Shown piece by piece: positions 54,513-63,634 of a stretch of 64,000 nucleotides of DNA. The first letter of the stretch is position 1, and each line of letters opens with the position of its first letter. The stretch covers positions 563,001 to 627,000 of the forward strand of contig NZ_OY776411.1 in NCBI RefSeq assembly GCF_963675585.1, written 5' to 3'. Origin of the DNA: an uncultured Draconibacterium sp. (GTDB lineage: Bacteria > Bacteroidota > Bacteroidia > Bacteroidales > Prolixibacteraceae). The position numbers and the translations under genes are program-made. The notes beneath the pieces were generated by a model. The model did not search any database. It was given only the letters and a program-made list of their open reading frames with translations, and was not told the DNA's origin.

Positions 54513-55889
54513 ATGACCAGACAAAAGAAAATCTTTCTGGAAGAATCGGAAATGCCAAAACAATGGTACAACCTGGCACCCGATCTGCCAACCCCTTTGA
54601 ATCCGCCACTTGGCCCCGATGGAAAGCCCGTTGGACCGGAAATGCTGGCTCCGGTATTTCCAATGAACTTAATTGAGCAGGAAGTAAGCCAGGAACGCTG
54701 GATTGACATTCCGGAACCCATTAGAGAAATATTGGTACAGTGGAGACCCAGCCCGCTTATTCGTGCTTACGAGCTGGAAGAAGCTTTGGGCACTCCTGCA
54801 AAAATTTACTATAAAAATGAAGGTGTTTCGCCGGCAGGAAGTCATAAACCAAATACAGCTGTTGCACAAGCCTGGTACAACAAAGAGTTTGGAATTAAAA
54901 AACTAACCACCGAAACCGGTGCCGGACAATGGGGTTCTGCTCTTTCGTATGCCTGTGCACAAATTGGCGGAATCGAATGTAAGGTATTTATGGTTCGTGT
55001 TAGTTTCGACCAAAAGCCTTTCCGTAAAATGATGATGGAAACCTGGGGAGGAAAATGTATTGCCAGCCCAAGTACCGAAACTCAGGCTGGTCGCGATATT
55101 TTGGCTCAATTTCCTGACACACCGGGAAGTTTGGGAATAGCCATTTCGGAAGCAGTAGAAGCTGCCGTTACCGACCCGACAGGAGGAACTCGCTATTCTT
55201 TAGGATCGGTACTAAACCATGTAATGCTGCACCAAACCATTATTGGACTTGAAGCCAAAAAACAACTGAAAAAAGTGGGTATCGACAAACCGGATATAGT
55301 AATTGGATGCTGTGGTGGTGGAAGTAACTTTGCCGGTCTTTCGTTTCCGTTTATGTACGACAAAATCAACGGAGCCGATATTCAGATCATCGGAGCCGAA
55401 CCATTTAGCTGCCCAACCTTAACCAAAGCACCCTTTATTTACGATAACGGTGATGTGGCACAAATGACTCCGCTTTTAGCCATGAATAGTTTGGGACACA
55501 ACTTTGTACCTGCACCAATTCATGCGGGTGGATTACGTTACCACGGAATGGCTCCGCTGGTGAGTGCTGCCTTACGCGATGGTTTAATGGAAGCTGTGGC
55601 AGTTCACCAAAGTGAGTGTTTCGAAGCCGGATTACTTTTTGCGAAAACCGAAGGAATTATTCCTGCACCGGAAACAACACATGCCATTGCTGCCACTATT
55701 CGCGAAGCCAAAAAAGCAAAAGCAGAAGGAAAAGAAAAAACAATCATTTTCAACTTTAGCGGACATGGTTTGATGGATTTGGTTGGATACAACAGATATT
55801 TAGCGGGCGATTTACACGATTACGAATATCCGGAATCGGAAATTGCTGCCAACCTGAAAAAATTGGAAGGTTATCCACTTCCAAAATAA
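54513..55889 (+). CDS. trpB: TrpB2-type tryptophan synthase beta chain
   Basis: The 458-residue PLP enzyme belongs to the long TrpB2 branch, which starts with [20 protein letters not shown]. The PLP Lys is in [16 protein letters not shown], the substrate Glu lies in [14 protein letters not shown], and the phosphate-binding loop is [11 protein letters not shown]. It makes Trp from indole and serine; TrpB2 enzymes often act without TrpA, and no trpA is adjacent. The ATG at 54513 is chosen because the upstream TTG frame starts inside the terminator. Expression is probably controlled by the Trp leader and attenuator upstream. It ends at its own terminator. Confidence 0.94.
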   Translation: MTRQKKIFLEESEMPKQWYNLAPDLPTPLNPPLGPDGKPVGPEMLAPVFPMNLIEQEVSQERWIDIPEPIREILVQWRPSPLIRAYELEEALGTPAKIYYKNEGVSPAGSHKPNTAVAQAWYNKEFGIKKLTTETGAGQWGSALSYACAQIGGIECKVFMVRVSFDQKPFRKMMMETWGGKCIASPSTETQAGRDILAQFPDTPGSLGIAISEAVEAAVTDPTGGTRYSLGSVLNHVMLHQTIIGLEAKKQLKKVGIDKPDIVIGCCGGGSNFAGLSFPFMYDKINGADIQIIGAEPFSCPTLTKAPFIYDNGDVAQMTPLLAMNSLGHNFVPAPIHAGGLRYHGMAPLVSAALRDGLMEAVAVHQSECFEAGLLFAKTEGIIPAPETTHAIAATIREAKKAKAEGKEKTIIFNFSGHGLMDLVGYNRYLAGDLHDYEYPESEIAANLKKLEGYPLPK

Positions 55890-55909
55890 TTAAACAGCTA
55901 TAAACAATA

Positions 55910-55941
55910 AACGTCGGAGCAATTTTGTTTCGACGTTTTTG
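55910..55941 (+). terminator. Terminator after trpB2
   Basis: AACGTCG (55910-55916) pairs with CGACGTT (55931-55937) and leads into a T run, 21 nt after the stop. Confidence 0.75.
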
Positions 55942-56127
55942 TTTGTCAGAAGTTTGGGAACAAAATTATTTAAAGAAGTTTAGCCACCCAAGAACAAAGG
56001 CAGACAAAGCAGAACACACTTTTTGTACCACTTAAATATCAAATTGCGCTGGTATAATGCCGGTACATATTCAAAGTGCTTTTAGAAGTGAAACGCTATA
56101 AAGGCGCATTTTGAATAGTAATCGGCA

Positions 56128-56433
56128 TTATTGTCCTAAAACAATAACAAGCAGCCACGGCAGTGCGGTTAAAATACTTACGGCAATTCCAATTTTTGAA
56201 AGTGTTTTGTATTTCTTGCCCCGCATCGATAAAAATCCAAGCACAATTCCGACCAGGCTACCCAAAAAAACAAAAATAATTCCCAACAATCCAACGATGA
56301 TGGATGCCCGGGCCATTTTTTGATTTTCGTTGTGTTCCTTACTTTCGGTTAAATACATTTTATAAAGTGTGTAAATAGAGAACAAAGCGCTTCCAATTCC
56401 TGAGCCTAAAACAATTTGCCAAAATAGATCCAT
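56128..56433 (-). CDS. Small membrane protein (DUF4190-like)
   Basis: The 101-residue protein has three hydrophobic segments: residues about 5-24, 45-68 (IIVGLLGIIFVFLGSLVGIV) and 80-98. The pattern and the MRGKKYKTLSKIGIAVSILTALPW ending (quoted in part) are those of small inner-membrane DUF4190-like proteins of unknown role. Its ATG lies inside the end of lplA, overlapping by 28 bp in another frame, so it is translationally linked to lplA. It could be a chance frame, but its length, hydrophobicity and tail argue for a gene. Confidence 0.65.
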   Translation of the reverse strand: MDLFWQIVLGSGIGSALFSIYTLYKMYLTESKEHNENQKMARASIIVGLLGIIFVFLGSLVGIVLGFLSMRGKKYKTLSKIGIAVSILTALPWLLVIVLGQ

Positions 56434-57404
56434 CCGGTGCTTGGTTTAAAAAAGTTTAAAAGTTGAGTTTCGTGTAAAACGATGTTGTTTCGCTGCAGCA
56501 CTTTGCTAAAATCCTCATAAAAATGACGTTTTCCAACAAGTTCAGCCGAAATTGTTTTGGCGCTGTTTTCAGGTAAAAAATTACCCGACAAGGTACATTC
56601 TTCCACATGCCCCTTTTTTACATCAAGCTGAATCTCAAGACTCTTGCCGTTTATTTCAAGCTTGTTTTTAAACGAATATTTTGGTGAATATCCATAATTC
56701 CAATCCCAGGTTTCGAACTTTTCTGTTGCCAGTTGCGAAATTATTTTTTCGTCGTTTTCAGTCAGATCATACTTCGAGTTTCCTTCTTTCCGAAGCTGAA
56801 CATCAATTAAAAATTCGATAAAGTTTTTAACGCTTAATTCCTTTTTAAGAAACGACGAAATATTGGCAACAGGACTTCGGTTGGATTGAACAGCTTTACT
56901 TTCATACTTTCCGGGGACAACTTTTATGGCCTGCCCGAGGTTTTCCAAATCGGAGTTAAAAAGTAATGTTCCATGATGCAATACACGTTTTTTAAAAACA
57001 TGTTCGGCATTTCCCGACACTTTAAATCCTTCAATCAGCAAGTCATTTCGTCCCGAGGTGGTAGCTTCAACACCTAGTTCGGCCAGTGCCTCGCGTACCG
57101 GTTCGGTAAACTGGCTAAATGAGATTTCAGCCGGGCTTTGTACATTTTTTATAAAGGTAAAGTTTACATTCCCCGAGTCGTGAAAAACAGTTCCGCCTCC
57201 TGAAATACGACGTGCTACACTAATGTTTTTTTCGCGTACAAAAGCATAATTAATTTCGGCAAGCGCATTTTGGTGTTTTCCTAAAACAACAGAATCCTCG
57301 CTTTGCCAAAGCATAAAAATATCATCATCGAAATTTTTTAGCAGATATTCTTCGCTTGCCAGGCAAAAATAAGGATTGGTATTTTCTAAAACAATGCAGA
57401 TCAT
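56406..57404 (-). CDS. lplA: Lipoate-protein ligase A
   Basis: The 332-residue enzyme attaches free lipoate to apoproteins with ATP. LWQSEDSVVLGKHQNALAEIN and VARRISGGGTVFHDSGNVNFTFI (lipoate-AMP site) are diagnostic, and KVSGNAEHVFKKRVLHHGTLLF contains the catalytic Lys near residue 131. The C-terminal domain (about 245-332) is complete, as in long LplA. With LipA and LipB about 11 kb upstream the cell can use two routes. The ATG at 57404 is used in place of a GTG two codons before. Confidence 0.95.
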   Translation of the reverse strand: MICIVLENTNPYFCLASEEYLLKNFDDDIFMLWQSEDSVVLGKHQNALAEINYAFVREKNISVARRISGGGTVFHDSGNVNFTFIKNVQSPAEISFSQFTEPVREALAELGVEATTSGRNDLLIEGFKVSGNAEHVFKKRVLHHGTLLFNSDLENLGQAIKVVPGKYESKAVQSNRSPVANISSFLKKELSVKNFIEFLIDVQLRKEGNSKYDLTENDEKIISQLATEKFETWDWNYGYSPKYSFKNKLEINGKSLEIQLDVKKGHVEECTLSGNFLPENSAKTISAELVGKRHFYEDFSKVLQRNNIVLHETQLLNFFKPSTGWIYFGKLF

Positions 57405-57466
57405 GTCCACAAATTTACATCTTACTATTTACAAAATGGAATTAAGTTTGAGGTATTCAAACAAAA

Positions 57467-57495
57467 AAACCACTTGCCTGGGAAACAAGTGGTTT
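57467..57495 (-). terminator. Terminator hairpin downstream of the CarboxypepD-like gene
   Basis: AAACCACTTG (57467-57476) pairs with CAAGTGGTTT (57486-57495). On the minus strand it runs into a stretch of seven T. It ends transcripts from 57651-58004, leaving a 3' untranslated stretch of about 155 nt that also holds a CCACC/GGTGG hairpin near 57600. Confidence 0.8.
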
Positions 57496-57650
57496 GCACA
57501 ATTCATGTCATACTGTAGTAACTTGGAGGGATTGCTACTTAAATTGTATTTCAATCATGACCTTTAAACTAAACCTCAACTATTTAACGATCAAAACCAC
57601 CCCTGCTCTCAGAGGTGGATTCAATCTTAAGTATCTACTGAATTCTAATC

Positions 57651-58004
57651 TTAATTAGAAGACTGTAGTTTAATTTTAATATCGTTTTCTTTTGAATCTA
57701 CTTTTAAAACCTCCGACTTTTTCTCGTATGAAATGTAGTTGGCAACCAGTTTATATTCGCCGGGTTTTACATTGTTGAATGAGAAATTTCCGTCAAAATC
57801 GGTATAGGTTTTTAAATCGGTACCTTCAATTTTAACTTCAACACCTACTAACGATTCACCAGAAAGTTCATCAGCAATTGAGCCTGATAGCATCATCGTT
57901 GCTGTATTTTCGGTATCGTTGGTTTTTGTTTTTGTATCGCTCTCTTTTGCATTTACTGCAACAACTGATAAAATCAATAATGCTGCTATTAGTACTTTTT
58001 TCAT
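57651..58004 (-). CDS. Small secreted carboxypeptidase-regulatory-like domain protein
   Basis: The 117-residue protein has a signal peptide (VLIAALLILSVVAVNA) and one CarboxypepD_reg-like (Ig-like) domain: MLSGSIADELSGESLVGVEV, DFDGNFSFNNVKPGEYKLV and ISYEKKSEVLKV. The same domain stands at the N-terminus of the TonB receptor 3 kb upstream (SDSKTNESLIGTTVYIKG, DFDGNYIIQKVEPGKYTLAV, ISYDPQEFEIEV). Free-standing copies are common in Bacteroidota, but their role is not known; a partner for the receptor or a transthyretin-like binding role is possible. Confidence 0.82.
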   Translation of the reverse strand: MKKVLIAALLILSVVAVNAKESDTKTKTNDTENTATMMLSGSIADELSGESLVGVEVKIEGTDLKTYTDFDGNFSFNNVKPGEYKLVANYISYEKKSEVLKVDSKENDIKIKLQSSN

Positions 58005-58265
58005 TGTAGTCGTTTTTTGTTGTGAATACTTACATTCTTTACTGCAAATATAAAGGAGTGCGATTACGCTGTAGTTACAGAAATATTACAGTTTTATTAA
58101 AACTGTGAAAATCGAAGGATGCGATCCGTATAAGTTGACTTATACACGGATCGCATCCTTTATTGCAAGGTCATTTCGAAGGAGAGCAACGACTGAGGAA
58201 TCTTTCTTTAATTACCTCATTATGCTCAATAAAATTGGATGAACTCACGAAATGACAAGTTCAAA
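58005..58265. repeat. Long hairpin and REP/MITE-like repeat (58115-58160; 58170-58256)
   Basis: AAGGATGCGATCCGT (58115-58129) is inverted at 58146-58160, and the inner part ATAAGT-TG-ACTTAT closes the same stem. Directly next, GTCATTTCG (58170-58178) is inverted as CGAAATGAC (58248-58256), bounding an 87-bp element whose start AAGGAGAGCAACGACTGAGG matches a type of repeat I know from many Bacteroidota. The first hairpin may end transcripts from the MORN-like gene. Confidence 0.65.
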
Positions 58266-58724
58266 TTAATATTCCCGTTCACTGGTTAAATTTCCTTGTT
58301 CATCGTACTTTTTCCATACGCCGGTTTTATTGCCATTGTCGTATTCCAGCTCGTACAACAAGTTACCATAGTCGTTCCAAATGGTCCATTTACCGTGCTT
58401 TTTACCATTTTTGTAACGGGCAATCGAAATTTTAATTCCGTGCTCGTTGTACATTACCCACTTGCCATGCATCAGGTTGTGTTTGTACGAACGGATTTCG
58501 TTTACATGGCCATTCTCAAAATAGATGGTGGTTTTACCATGCTTTTCACCCTTTTTAATTTTTACCTCACTTTTTACCAGATTCTCAGAATAAAAATCAA
58601 GGTAAGTGCCGGTAAATTTTTCAGAATTCTTGTAAAAAATTCCGTCAATCTCTTCGATTTTCTGTGCTTTTGTTGCAGTGGTTATCAAAGCCAAAAATCC
58701 TATTAATACCAATAATTTCTTCAT
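58266..58724 (-). CDS. Secreted MORN-like repeat protein (YwqK-like)
   Basis: The 152-residue product has a signal peptide (VLIGFLALITTATKAQ) and at least four repeats of the MORN-variant type: GKTTIYFENGHVNEIR, GKWVMYNEHGIKISI, GKWTIWNDYGNLLYE and GVWKKYDEQGNLTSE. Databases often call such proteins YwqK-family antitoxins, but they are not toxin-antitoxin components in a proven way, and no toxin gene is next to this one. It is probably an envelope or surface protein of unknown role. Its gene lies just beyond the terminator of the beta-helix lipoprotein. Confidence 0.8.
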   Translation of the reverse strand: MKKLLVLIGFLALITTATKAQKIEEIDGIFYKNSEKFTGTYLDFYSENLVKSEVKIKKGEKHGKTTIYFENGHVNEIRSYKHNLMHGKWVMYNEHGIKISIARYKNGKKHGKWTIWNDYGNLLYELEYDNGNKTGVWKKYDEQGNLTSEREY

Positions 58725-58752
58725 GCTTTAGCTGTTCAAAATTTATAAGAGG

Positions 58753-58780
58753 AAAGCCCCGGAAATGAATCCGGAGCTTT
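58753..58780 (-). terminator. Hairpin after the duplicated lipoprotein gene
   Basis: AAAGCCCCGG (58753-58762) and CCGGAGCTTT (58771-58780) form a stem with one mismatch about 100 nt past the stop of the lipoprotein gene and just before the MORN-like start. The T tail is poor on the minus strand. Confidence 0.5.
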
Positions 58781-58879
58781 TAAAACTGGAATTAAAGACC
58801 AGCTTTAATAAACACTGCATATTTTCTATGTATGTTTTTAATATCCTCTTTATAACTGATTATTATAATTCCAAGTCTA

Positions 58880-60862
58880 TTATAAACCTGCACTAATCCA
58901 GGTCCATCCCGAAATATCGATAACATCGGCGTCTTTTCCTGAATTTAAGGTGTATTTGTGCGATTCGCCGGAGATTAAAGTTGCATCGGCATCGGCACCT
59001 GCAATTTTAACATTCGAAGTGGCTCCGCTGTCTTTCATGTCTAAATCAACATCGTAACCCGCAATGTTTAATCCTGTAATTGTTGCCCCCGATTCAGCTT
59101 TAAACTGAAGTGCAGTTCCACCGGTTGTTGATACACAAGTTACGTTAGTAAATAACGGATTATTGTTGGCTTTGTCGCCTTCAAAAGCTGTTGAGAAGTC
59201 TTCTATTGTGTGCGAGATATACGTATTTGTGATACCTCCGCTCCAGCCTTCTGTCCAGTCAACTGCATCGTCTTCGTTGTTTTCAAGATAGATGTTTGTA
59301 ACTGTTGCAGTACCGCCAAAGAACTCAACACCGTCATCGGCTCCGTTGATTACAGCAATATTTTCAAGTGTCGTACCCGAACCTACTGCGTACAATGAAA
59401 CACCGTTGTATTGCGATTCGTCGTTAATTTGAGCTCCGGTTCCTTTAATTACTAAATAAGTAACCGAACCCGAATTATCTGCATCGTCGCTACCACCGTA
59501 GATAAAACCACCTACTTCAGCTTCAGAGTTAGCACCGGCAGTTGTAGTAGCTTTTCCACAAATTGTTAAACCACCCCAATCGGCAGGAGTTCCAAGATCT
59601 GAAGCAATTACAACAGGGTTATCATTTGTTCCGTCGATGTTAATTTTACCACCCATTAATACAGCAATGTACACATCAGTACCACCTGCATCGGCATGAA
59701 TTTTTGTTCCGGCAGGGATTGTTAACGTACCACCGTCTTTTACAATGTAAGAACCTGTTAAACGGTACGATTTGCTTGCATCCAGTGTTTCGTCACCTGT
59801 TACTTCACCATTTAAAACCACAACTTCAACCAATTCAGCATCAACCCATGTCCATCCGCTAGGATCAACTGTTGCAGGATTGTTATAACTTTTTGCAGGA
59901 TCAGCTTCTACGCCATCGATAATTACATTCGACAGTGGACCACCGTCTTTCATGTCGATTGATTTTGAGTAACCTGCCAAAGATAAACCAGTGATCGTCA
60001 TTCCTGATTCCTTTTTAAACTGTAGAGCAGTACCGCCAGTTGTTGAAACTGCAGTCAGGTTGATAATTTTTGGATTGTTGTTTACTTTATCTCCTTCAAT
60101 TACAGTTGAAAATCCTTCAATTGTATGCTCAACATAAGCGTTTGTAACCGTTCCGTTCCAACCTTCTGTCCAGTCAATTGCATCGTCTTCGTTGTTCTGT
60201 AAAAACATATTTGTAACAGAAGCAGCACCACCAAAGAATTCAATACCATCATCAGAACCATTGATAATAGCGATGTTTTCGAATTTTGTTCCCGAACCAA
60301 CTGCATACAACGAAACACCGTTGTACTGCGACTCGTCGTTAATTTGAGCACCCGTTCCTTTAATTACAAGGTAAGTAACCGAACCCGAGTTGTCGGCATT
60401 GTCGGTTCCACCATAAATAAAACCACCCACTTCTGCTTCTGCATTTTCGCCGGCAGTTGTAACACCTTTACCACAGATGGTTAAACCACCCCAGTCGCCA
60501 GGATTTGCATTTGCCGAAGACATAATTACCGGGCTGCTTGCCGATCCGTTGATATTAATTTTACCACCCATTAAAACAGCAAGGTAAACATCGGTACCAC
60601 CGTTATCAGCAGTAATATTTGTTCCTGCAGGAATCGTAAATGTAAAACCTTCGGGAACAATAAAAGAACCGGTAAGTTTGTAGTTTACTGACGCATCCAA
60701 AGTATAATCTTCGGTAAGCGTTCCGTTCATAATTCCGTTTTCAAGATTTTCGATCACCTCCGGAAGTGGTTCCGGAATTGGATCGTCACCATTGTCGCAG
60801 CTGGTTAAAACTGCTGTTGCCAAAAGGGCAAGACCTAAGAAATTTAAAAATGCTTTTTTCAT
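58880..60862 (-). CDS. Lipoprotein of two tandem near-identical right-handed beta-helix-like halves
   Basis: The 660-residue lipoprotein (TAVLTSC, Cys near 22) has two copies of a roughly 310-residue unit, at about 36-345 and 350-660. Long stretches are identical: SGSVTYLVIKGTGAQINDES, YNGVSLYAVGSGT, EFFGG, NNEDDA and VSTTGGTALQFK. Strand-turn repetition and Asn/Gly-rich turns suggest a beta-helix, as in surface carbohydrate- or matrix-binding proteins. The DNA of the two halves is also similar, so the duplication is fairly recent or homogenised. The TonB receptor gene directly upstream (33 bp) makes this a receptor/surface-lipoprotein pair in the place of SusC/SusD, but it is not SusD. Ligand unknown. 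Confidence 0.8.
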   Translation of the reverse strand: MKKAFLNFLGLALLATAVLTSCDNGDDPIPEPLPEVIENLENGIMNGTLTEDYTLDASVNYKLTGSFIVPEGFTFTIPAGTNITADNGGTDVYLAVLMGGKININGSASSPVIMSSANANPGDWGGLTICGKGVTTAGENAEAEVGGFIYGGTDNADNSGSVTYLVIKGTGAQINDESQYNGVSLYAVGSGTKFENIAIINGSDDGIEFFGGAASVTNMFLQNNEDDAIDWTEGWNGTVTNAYVEHTIEGFSTVIEGDKVNNNPKIINLTAVSTTGGTALQFKKESGMTITGLSLAGYSKSIDMKDGGPLSNVIIDGVEADPAKSYNNPATVDPSGWTWVDAELVEVVVLNGEVTGDETLDASKSYRLTGSYIVKDGGTLTIPAGTKIHADAGGTDVYIAVLMGGKINIDGTNDNPVVIASDLGTPADWGGLTICGKATTTAGANSEAEVGGFIYGGSDDADNSGSVTYLVIKGTGAQINDESQYNGVSLYAVGSGTTLENIAVINGADDGVEFFGGTATVTNIYLENNEDDAVDWTEGWSGGITNTYISHTIEDFSTAFEGDKANNNPLFTNVTCVSTTGGTALQFKAESGATITGLNIAGYDVDLDMKDSGATSNVKIAGADADATLISGESHKYTLNSGKDADVIDISGWTWISAGL

Positions 60863-60895
60863 TTTTTCAAATTTTTAATTATACGTTTCGTTTTT

Positions 60896-63634
60896 TTAAT
60901 TCAGACTTATTTTGACACTTAAACTAAGGTTCATTCCTTTTTTATACGAGCTAACCACTTCGGTTGTAGCTTCGGCCGAAAGAGGTTTAATCTCTTGTGT
61001 TTGTTTGATTTCCGGATTCAGCAGGTTTTTTCCTGAGAACTTTAACGATATTCTTTCGCTCAGTTTTTTACTTACAATAAGATCTACTGTAGCAAATCCT
61101 TTTTCAACAATTTCGTTGTTAAATAATGTGGCACTGTTATCAAAATCTTCAGGAGCGCCCAAGGCAAATATTTTATCATCCGAGTAGTTTCCGGTAATGG
61201 TTGCCACAAACTCTTTTTCCTTATTATTTGAGTAGCTTAAAGCAGCATTGACAATAAATCCGGAAGCGCCTTGTAAATCGGTTTCTGTCTTATTGTTGTA
61301 CTGAAAGATTTCAAGTAAATCCTGGTTAAACCACATTTTTGTAGCATTTACAACCATGTTTAAGCCCGGCTCACCGGTCTCCTCAGCTTTAATAATATCG
61401 TAACGTGCCTCAAACTCAACACCATAAACATCAGCTCTTTCTCCAGTATTTTCGTAAATAAAGTTTCCTGAAGATCCGCGTGTTTGTGCCAGGTTGATCG
61501 GATCGTTGATCATTTTATAGAATCCCGTAAGCGAAATCAGCTCTTTGGTAGTTGGGAACATTTCCCATTTTACATCCAAATTGTAGTTTTGCGAATGTTT
61601 TAAATCGGGATTACCCTTTGTTACACGCCCTGTTGGCGAAACGTACTCAAACGGAGCAAGCTCTTTAAACTCGGGTAGAGTAACCGTTTTACTGGCCGCC
61701 AAACGAACGGAATGTTTCTCGTTAAGCTGGTATTTCAGATTTAAGGCAGGAAGAATATTGTTGTAAGTATTCGATAGGTTTCCTGTTCGTCCCACATAAT
61801 TTGCAACATCCCATTCCACATCAATCTGATCCATTTCGTAACGCACACCCAGGTTTCCCGAAATTTTTTCAAATTCAAAACCAAAATCTGCAAAACCTCC
61901 GTAAACATCAAGATTTGCACTGTACATATCAGGAAGCCGTTCTTTAATAATTAAATCACCGCTCTTATACAAGGCATCGTTTAATAAGGCTTCATCCAAA
62001 TTATCGATCGACTTTACCTGAACACCTTTTGCGCGAACTCCAACTGACATGGCATTAAAGTCGCGTTGTTTCATACGAAAGTTTCCACCCAGATTTACTT
62101 TCAACTTTTTAGCCTCGGTATCCACAAACTTAAACTCGTCTTTCAGGTATCCGTTTACTTCCGAATCTTCAATATTCTGAAGTGACTTACGTTGCTGAAA
62201 ATCGCCAACGTGTGCAAACTGAACCGTGTTTTCGTCCAGCATATTCACCTCGTTCCTGATTCTATTTGGTTCATCAGCATTTACCCAGTTGTAACCCAGT
62301 GCCCAGTTCACTTTGTTTTTATCGTTGATGGTGTGCGTTCCCAGCAACTGGTTGATGTAAATTTTTGTTTCTTTACTATTCTGATCGCGAACAAAAGCAC
62401 CATCTTCCTGTGGATCCTGATCGCGAACATAACCTTCGCCATTTCTACCCTGTTCGTACAACTCATCCGTTGTTTTATAAATCAGCATGCTGTTAAAATT
62501 CAGGTTGTGATTTTCGTTAAAATCATACGCAAGATTTAACAGCCCCGTGGTATTGTATTCCGTATTAAAAGTTTCCGCATCGGTAAATGAGTTGTTCAAA
62601 CTATTCATGCGGTACTTTTTATAAACGCCGTTGCGGTATTCAAAATCGTTGGAGTGCGAAAGTGTTGCAAATACTGAAAAATCGTTGTCAAACAATTTCA
62701 GTTTTTTCCCACCCATTAACGACAAACCTCTGTTTAGTGGGAAGCTTCTTTCGGTGGTATTCCAACTTTGTTTTTTAATGGCATCGATTGTTGCATATGG
62801 TTTGGTGTACATGCCAAATGAAACATCTTCCATGTTTTGTGTTGATTTAAAATTTCCGAAAACTCCATCGGCAAACATATTGCTTGAACTCCCGGTTGAA
62901 GCTTCGATTTCAATCTTATCAGAATAGGTTTTTGATCCGATATTTACCGCACCAGACGACTGGTCGCCATAGGTTTCAACGGCAAATGTTTTATTAATAC
63001 CTACGTTTCCAATAATGTCGGTTGAAAACAAATTGAGGTCGATGTTCTTTTTCTCAACATCATCGGATGGAATAGGCAATCCATTCATTGTAGTGGTTAA
63101 ATACCTGTCGCCTAAACCACGGATATAAATATCGCCGCTGCCTTCGTTTTTAGTAACGCCCGAAATTTTTGTTGTAGCCGCAGCCGCATCAGAAACTCCA
63201 AGACTGGACATTCGTTTTGAACTGATACTTTCCTTAATACCGGAAGCATTTTTCTGGTCAATCAGAAGCATGGCTTCCGACTCGCGTTTGGCCTTTGCCA
63301 CCACCTGTACTTCGCCAATATCGAGTGTTGCCGGAGCTAATGATACATTAACTACGGTTTCTTCGTTGGCTTTTACTTCTATTTCAAATTCCTGTGGATC
63401 GTACGAAATAAATGAAACGGCCAGGGTATATTTTCCCGGCTCTACTTTTTGGATTATGTAATTCCCATCGAAATCGGTAATACCTCCCTGGGTGCTACCT
63501 TTAATATAAACTGTTGTTCCGATTAGTGACTCGTTGGTTTTAGAATCGCTCACCGTTCCTTTAATTGTTCCGGTTTGAGCTGTTACCAACAATACTTGAA
63601 TTAGCAATAAACCGCTAATAATAATTTCCTTCAT
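60896..63634 (-). CDS. TonB-dependent outer-membrane receptor with N-terminal carboxypeptidase-like domain
   Basis: The 912-residue product has a signal peptide (LLLIQVLLVTAQ), a CarboxypepD_reg-like domain (residues about 22-100), a plug (SGVTKNEGSGDIYIRGLGDRY; NGLPIPSDDVEKKNID) and a 22-strand-type barrel with TonB-receptor features (SYSNNKEKEFVATITGNYSD, KKLSERISLKFSGKNLLNPE). It imports a ligand across the outer membrane using TonB energy. The beta-helix lipoprotein gene downstream is its probable partner. The ATG at 63634 is used; the longer frame to 63724 has a polar start with no signal. Not SusC by length and partner. Confidence 0.9.
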   Translation of the reverse strand: MKEIIISGLLLIQVLLVTAQTGTIKGTVSDSKTNESLIGTTVYIKGSTQGGITDFDGNYIIQKVEPGKYTLAVSFISYDPQEFEIEVKANEETVVNVSLAPATLDIGEVQVVAKAKRESEAMLLIDQKNASGIKESISSKRMSSLGVSDAAAATTKISGVTKNEGSGDIYIRGLGDRYLTTTMNGLPIPSDDVEKKNIDLNLFSTDIIGNVGINKTFAVETYGDQSSGAVNIGSKTYSDKIEIEASTGSSSNMFADGVFGNFKSTQNMEDVSFGMYTKPYATIDAIKKQSWNTTERSFPLNRGLSLMGGKKLKLFDNDFSVFATLSHSNDFEYRNGVYKKYRMNSLNNSFTDAETFNTEYNTTGLLNLAYDFNENHNLNFNSMLIYKTTDELYEQGRNGEGYVRDQDPQEDGAFVRDQNSKETKIYINQLLGTHTINDKNKVNWALGYNWVNADEPNRIRNEVNMLDENTVQFAHVGDFQQRKSLQNIEDSEVNGYLKDEFKFVDTEAKKLKVNLGGNFRMKQRDFNAMSVGVRAKGVQVKSIDNLDEALLNDALYKSGDLIIKERLPDMYSANLDVYGGFADFGFEFEKISGNLGVRYEMDQIDVEWDVANYVGRTGNLSNTYNNILPALNLKYQLNEKHSVRLAASKTVTLPEFKELAPFEYVSPTGRVTKGNPDLKHSQNYNLDVKWEMFPTTKELISLTGFYKMINDPINLAQTRGSSGNFIYENTGERADVYGVEFEARYDIIKAEETGEPGLNMVVNATKMWFNQDLLEIFQYNNKTETDLQGASGFIVNAALSYSNNKEKEFVATITGNYSDDKIFALGAPEDFDNSATLFNNEIVEKGFATVDLIVSKKLSERISLKFSGKNLLNPEIKQTQEIKPLSAEATTEVVSSYKKGMNLSLSVKISLN

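Noticed and set aside
58266..58724. Toxin-antitoxin module because of the YwqK name
   Set aside because: The protein is secreted and has no adjacent toxin gene; the family name is historical.
58880..63634. SusC/SusD pair
   Set aside because: The receptor partner is a duplicated beta-helix-like lipoprotein without TPR-type SusD helices, and the receptor lacks the length and partner of SusC.
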